This document shows positions 62,386 through 64,000 of a stretch of DNA of 64,000 nucleotides, piece after piece. Below the pieces are notes generated by a model. The model searched no databases. It was not told the DNA's origin and saw only the letters and a program-made list of their open reading frames with translations. How positions within the stretch are numbered: position 1 is the stretch's first letter; each line of letters starts with the position of its first letter. Made by a program: the position numbers and the translations under genes. The stretch comes from Aeromonas sanarellii (lineage in GTDB: Bacteria; Pseudomonadota; Gammaproteobacteria; Enterobacterales; Aeromonadaceae): contig NZ_CDBN01000053.1 of assembly GCF_000820085.1 (NCBI RefSeq), positions 1-64,000 of the forward strand, in the 5' to 3' direction.

Positions 62386-63870
62386 ATGCCGTCCATCTCA
62401 CTTGATCAACTGATGAGCCGCTTCGGCATCACTGCCCCGGCGCTTCCCCTCACCGACCTCCAGCTCGACAGCCGGCGGGTCGGTCCCGGCTCTCTCTTCG
62501 TGGCGATCCGAGGCCATCAGGTGGATGGCAGGCGTTTCATCGAACAGGCGGTGGCTCAGGGAGCGACCGCCGTGCTGTTTGAGGAGGATGGAGAATTCGT
62601 CCCTCCTGCGGCCCAGATCCCCTGCATCGGCATGCAGGATCTGCCCGCCCGCCTCTCCGAGCTGGCCGGCCACTTCTACGATCATCCGGGGCAGAAACTG
62701 CAACTGGTGGGTATCACGGGCACCAACGGCAAGAGCACCACGGCCCTGCTGGTGGCGAACTGGCGCACCCTGCTGGGGGGCAAGGCCGGGGTGATGGGCA
62801 CCATAGGCAACGGCCTGTTCGGCGAGCTGGTGGAAGCAGAGAACACCACCGGCAGCGCGGTCCAGGTGCAGGCCAATCTGGCCGCCTTGCAGCAGCAGGG
62901 GGCCGATCTGGTGGCCATGGAAGTCTCCAGCCACGGTCTGGTGCAGCACCGCGTCGCCGCCCTGCCGTTTGCCGCGGCTGTCTTCACCAACCTGAGCCGG
63001 GATCACCTGGACTATCACGGTTCCATGGAGGCCTATGCCGCCGCCAAGGAGGAACTGCTGAAGCTGGTGGACGAACCCTGCGCCGTCATCAATGCGGACG
63101 ACCGCCTGGGGCGGCAGTGGCTGGCGGCCTATCCCGGTGCGGTGGCCTTCGGCGTCCATGGCCCGATTGAAAACCATGCCGGACGACAGCTGACGGCGCA
63201 GGATCCCCATTTCCATCAACAAGGTTTTGACACGCGCATTAACTCCAGTTGGGGGAATGGTGTATTATCCGCCCCCTTGCTCGGCCGCTTCAACGTCAGC
63301 AACGTGCTGGGCGCCATGGGGGCCATGCTGGTGCTCGGTTACGATTTCGACGCCCTGCTGGCCACCGCGCCTCAGCTGCAGCCGGTGACCGGTCGCATGG
63401 AGTGCTTCGGCGGTGGCGATGCGCCGCTCGCCGTGGTCGATTACGCCCATACCCCGGACGCGCTGGAGAAGGCGCTGCAGGCCCTGCGGGTGCACTGCCA
63501 CGGTCGCCTCTGGTGCCTGGTGGGCTGCGGCGGCGATCGGGATCGCGGCAAGCGGCCCATGATGGCCGCCATGGCGGAGCTGCATGCGGACCGCGTGATC
63601 CTGACCGACGACAACCCCCGTACCGAGGAGCCGGCCCGGATCATGGCCGACATGGTGGCGGGGCTTCGCGATCCCGGCGCCGTGCAGATCGAGCACGACA
63701 GGGTCAAGGCGATCCGGCTGGCGCTGAGTCAGGCGAGCAAAGAGGACATCATCCTGGTGGCCGGCAAAGGCCACGAGGATTATCAGATCATTGGAACCGA
63801 CAAGCGGCACTACAGCGACCGGGAAACCGTCGCGGCCGCCTTGCACACATTAATGGAGTCATTCAGATGA
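62386..63870 (+). CDS. murE: UDP-MurNAc-L-Ala-D-Glu:meso-diaminopimelate ligase
   Basis: MurE adds diaminopimelate to the peptidoglycan precursor. The 494-aa Mur ligase has the ATP loop GITGTNGKSTTALLV, NLSRDHLDYHG, VDYAHTPDALEKAL, CGGDRDRGKRPMM and DDNPRTEEP, the DNPR motif that selects meso-diaminopimelate. GGAGG lies 6 nt before the ATG at 62386; earlier in-frame starts are unlike the family. It overlaps murF by four bases. Confidence 0.97.
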   Translation: MPSISLDQLMSRFGITAPALPLTDLQLDSRRVGPGSLFVAIRGHQVDGRRFIEQAVAQGATAVLFEEDGEFVPPAAQIPCIGMQDLPARLSELAGHFYDHPGQKLQLVGITGTNGKSTTALLVANWRTLLGGKAGVMGTIGNGLFGELVEAENTTGSAVQVQANLAALQQQGADLVAMEVSSHGLVQHRVAALPFAAAVFTNLSRDHLDYHGSMEAYAAAKEELLKLVDEPCAVINADDRLGRQWLAAYPGAVAFGVHGPIENHAGRQLTAQDPHFHQQGFDTRINSSWGNGVLSAPLLGRFNVSNVLGAMGAMLVLGYDFDALLATAPQLQPVTGRMECFGGGDAPLAVVDYAHTPDALEKALQALRVHCHGRLWCLVGCGGDRDRGKRPMMAAMAELHADRVILTDDNPRTEEPARIMADMVAGLRDPGAVQIEHDRVKAIRLALSQASKEDIILVAGKGHEDYQIIGTDKRHYSDRETVAAALHTLMESFR

Positions 63871-64000
63871 TGACCCTCAGGCTTGCCGACCTGGCGCAGG
63901 TGCTCGATGCCCGTCTGATCGGGAGCGACCATGAGATCACGGCGGTCAGCACCGACACCCGTACCCTGGGCGAAGGGGCGCTGTTTGTCGCCCTGCGCGG
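63867..64000 (+). CDS. murF: UDP-MurNAc-tripeptide:D-Ala-D-Ala ligase, N-terminal part (runs off window)
   Basis: The first 44 codons (MMTLRLADLAQVLDARLIG, STDTRTLGEGALFVALRG) match the N-terminus of MurF. The STDTRTL...GxLFVAL signature opens the Mur ligase substrate domain. The ATG at 63867 overlaps the murE stop; the next codon is also ATG (63870), and either can serve. Most of the gene lies beyond the window. Confidence 0.93.
   Translation, partial: MMTLRLADLAQVLDARLIGSDHEITAVSTDTRTLGEGALFVALR

Overview
The window reads as chromosome of an Aeromonas species (Gammaproteobacteria, Aeromonadales). The evidence is high G+C, Aeromonas-like protein sequences with enteric orthologues nearby (metA, ydfG, yqhD, sgrR, mtlADR, rnb, dbpA), an M9 collagenase of the Vibrio/Aeromonas type, and a mraZ-rsmH-ftsL-ftsI-murE-murF cell-wall cluster. 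No prophage, insertion sequence, CRISPR array, tRNA or rRNA is visible. It looks like core genome with a few lineage-specific inserts. The genus is inferred; no database was consulted.

Layout. 1-6.3 kb: the start of a FapA/DUF342-like gene, a YdjM-type membrane hydrolase, a CinA/YfaY-like protein, an HD-GYP protein with an altered GYP motif, metA behind a three-box MetJ operator, a small dual-specificity phosphatase, an Lrp/AsnC regulator and a DUF2442 protein. 6.4-14 kb: a lipoprotein alpha-amylase, a divergent RimK-like ATP-grasp / GNAT / small CxxC membrane protein locus, ydfG, two uncharacterised genes, and yqhD. 14-23.4 kb: a glutathione transferase, metY, sgrR with a divergent 58-aa ORF where enterics carry sgrS/sgrT, a thioesterase, an exported protein, a SanA-like protein with an odd tail, and a secreted collagenase. 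23.5-31.7 kb: the menaquinone operon menFDHBCE with translational overlaps, and divergent menA. 31.9-35.7 kb: the pyruvate-transporter group btsT-yjiX-yjiA, with a decayed duplicate of the yjiA 5' end inserted ahead of yjiA.

35.7-45.7 kb: a PepSY membrane protein, a small unknown protein, a YkgJ cysteine-cluster protein, dbpA, a CNT nucleoside transporter behind a 560-bp AT-rich regulatory region, yaiI, a zntB-mscS-like pair and a CPA1 antiporter. 45.8-50 kb: the mannitol operon mtlA-mtlD-mtlR, with CRP sites and a structured leader upstream and a double stem-loop between mtlD and mtlR. 50-57 kb: rnb, argP, and lpoA-yraN-diaA-dolP divergent from rsmI. 58 kb: rnpB (RNase P RNA). 58.8-64 kb: the dcw cluster, running off the window inside murF. 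Its mraZ promoter carries 10-bp-spaced GTGG repeats typical of MraZ self-regulation.

How genes work together: metA and metY lie about 10 kb apart in methionine synthesis; menF-D-H-B-C-E plus menA take chorismate to demethylmenaquinone; mtlA imports and phosphorylates mannitol, mtlD oxidises mannitol-1-phosphate and mtlR represses; lpoA supports peptidoglycan synthesis made possible by the dcw genes. No clearly new multi-gene system was found. The strongest oddities are the yjiA 5' duplication, the ORF at the sgrT position, the RimK-like/GNAT locus, the mtl RNA structures, and an unexplained 395-bp block at 53.2-53.6 kb.
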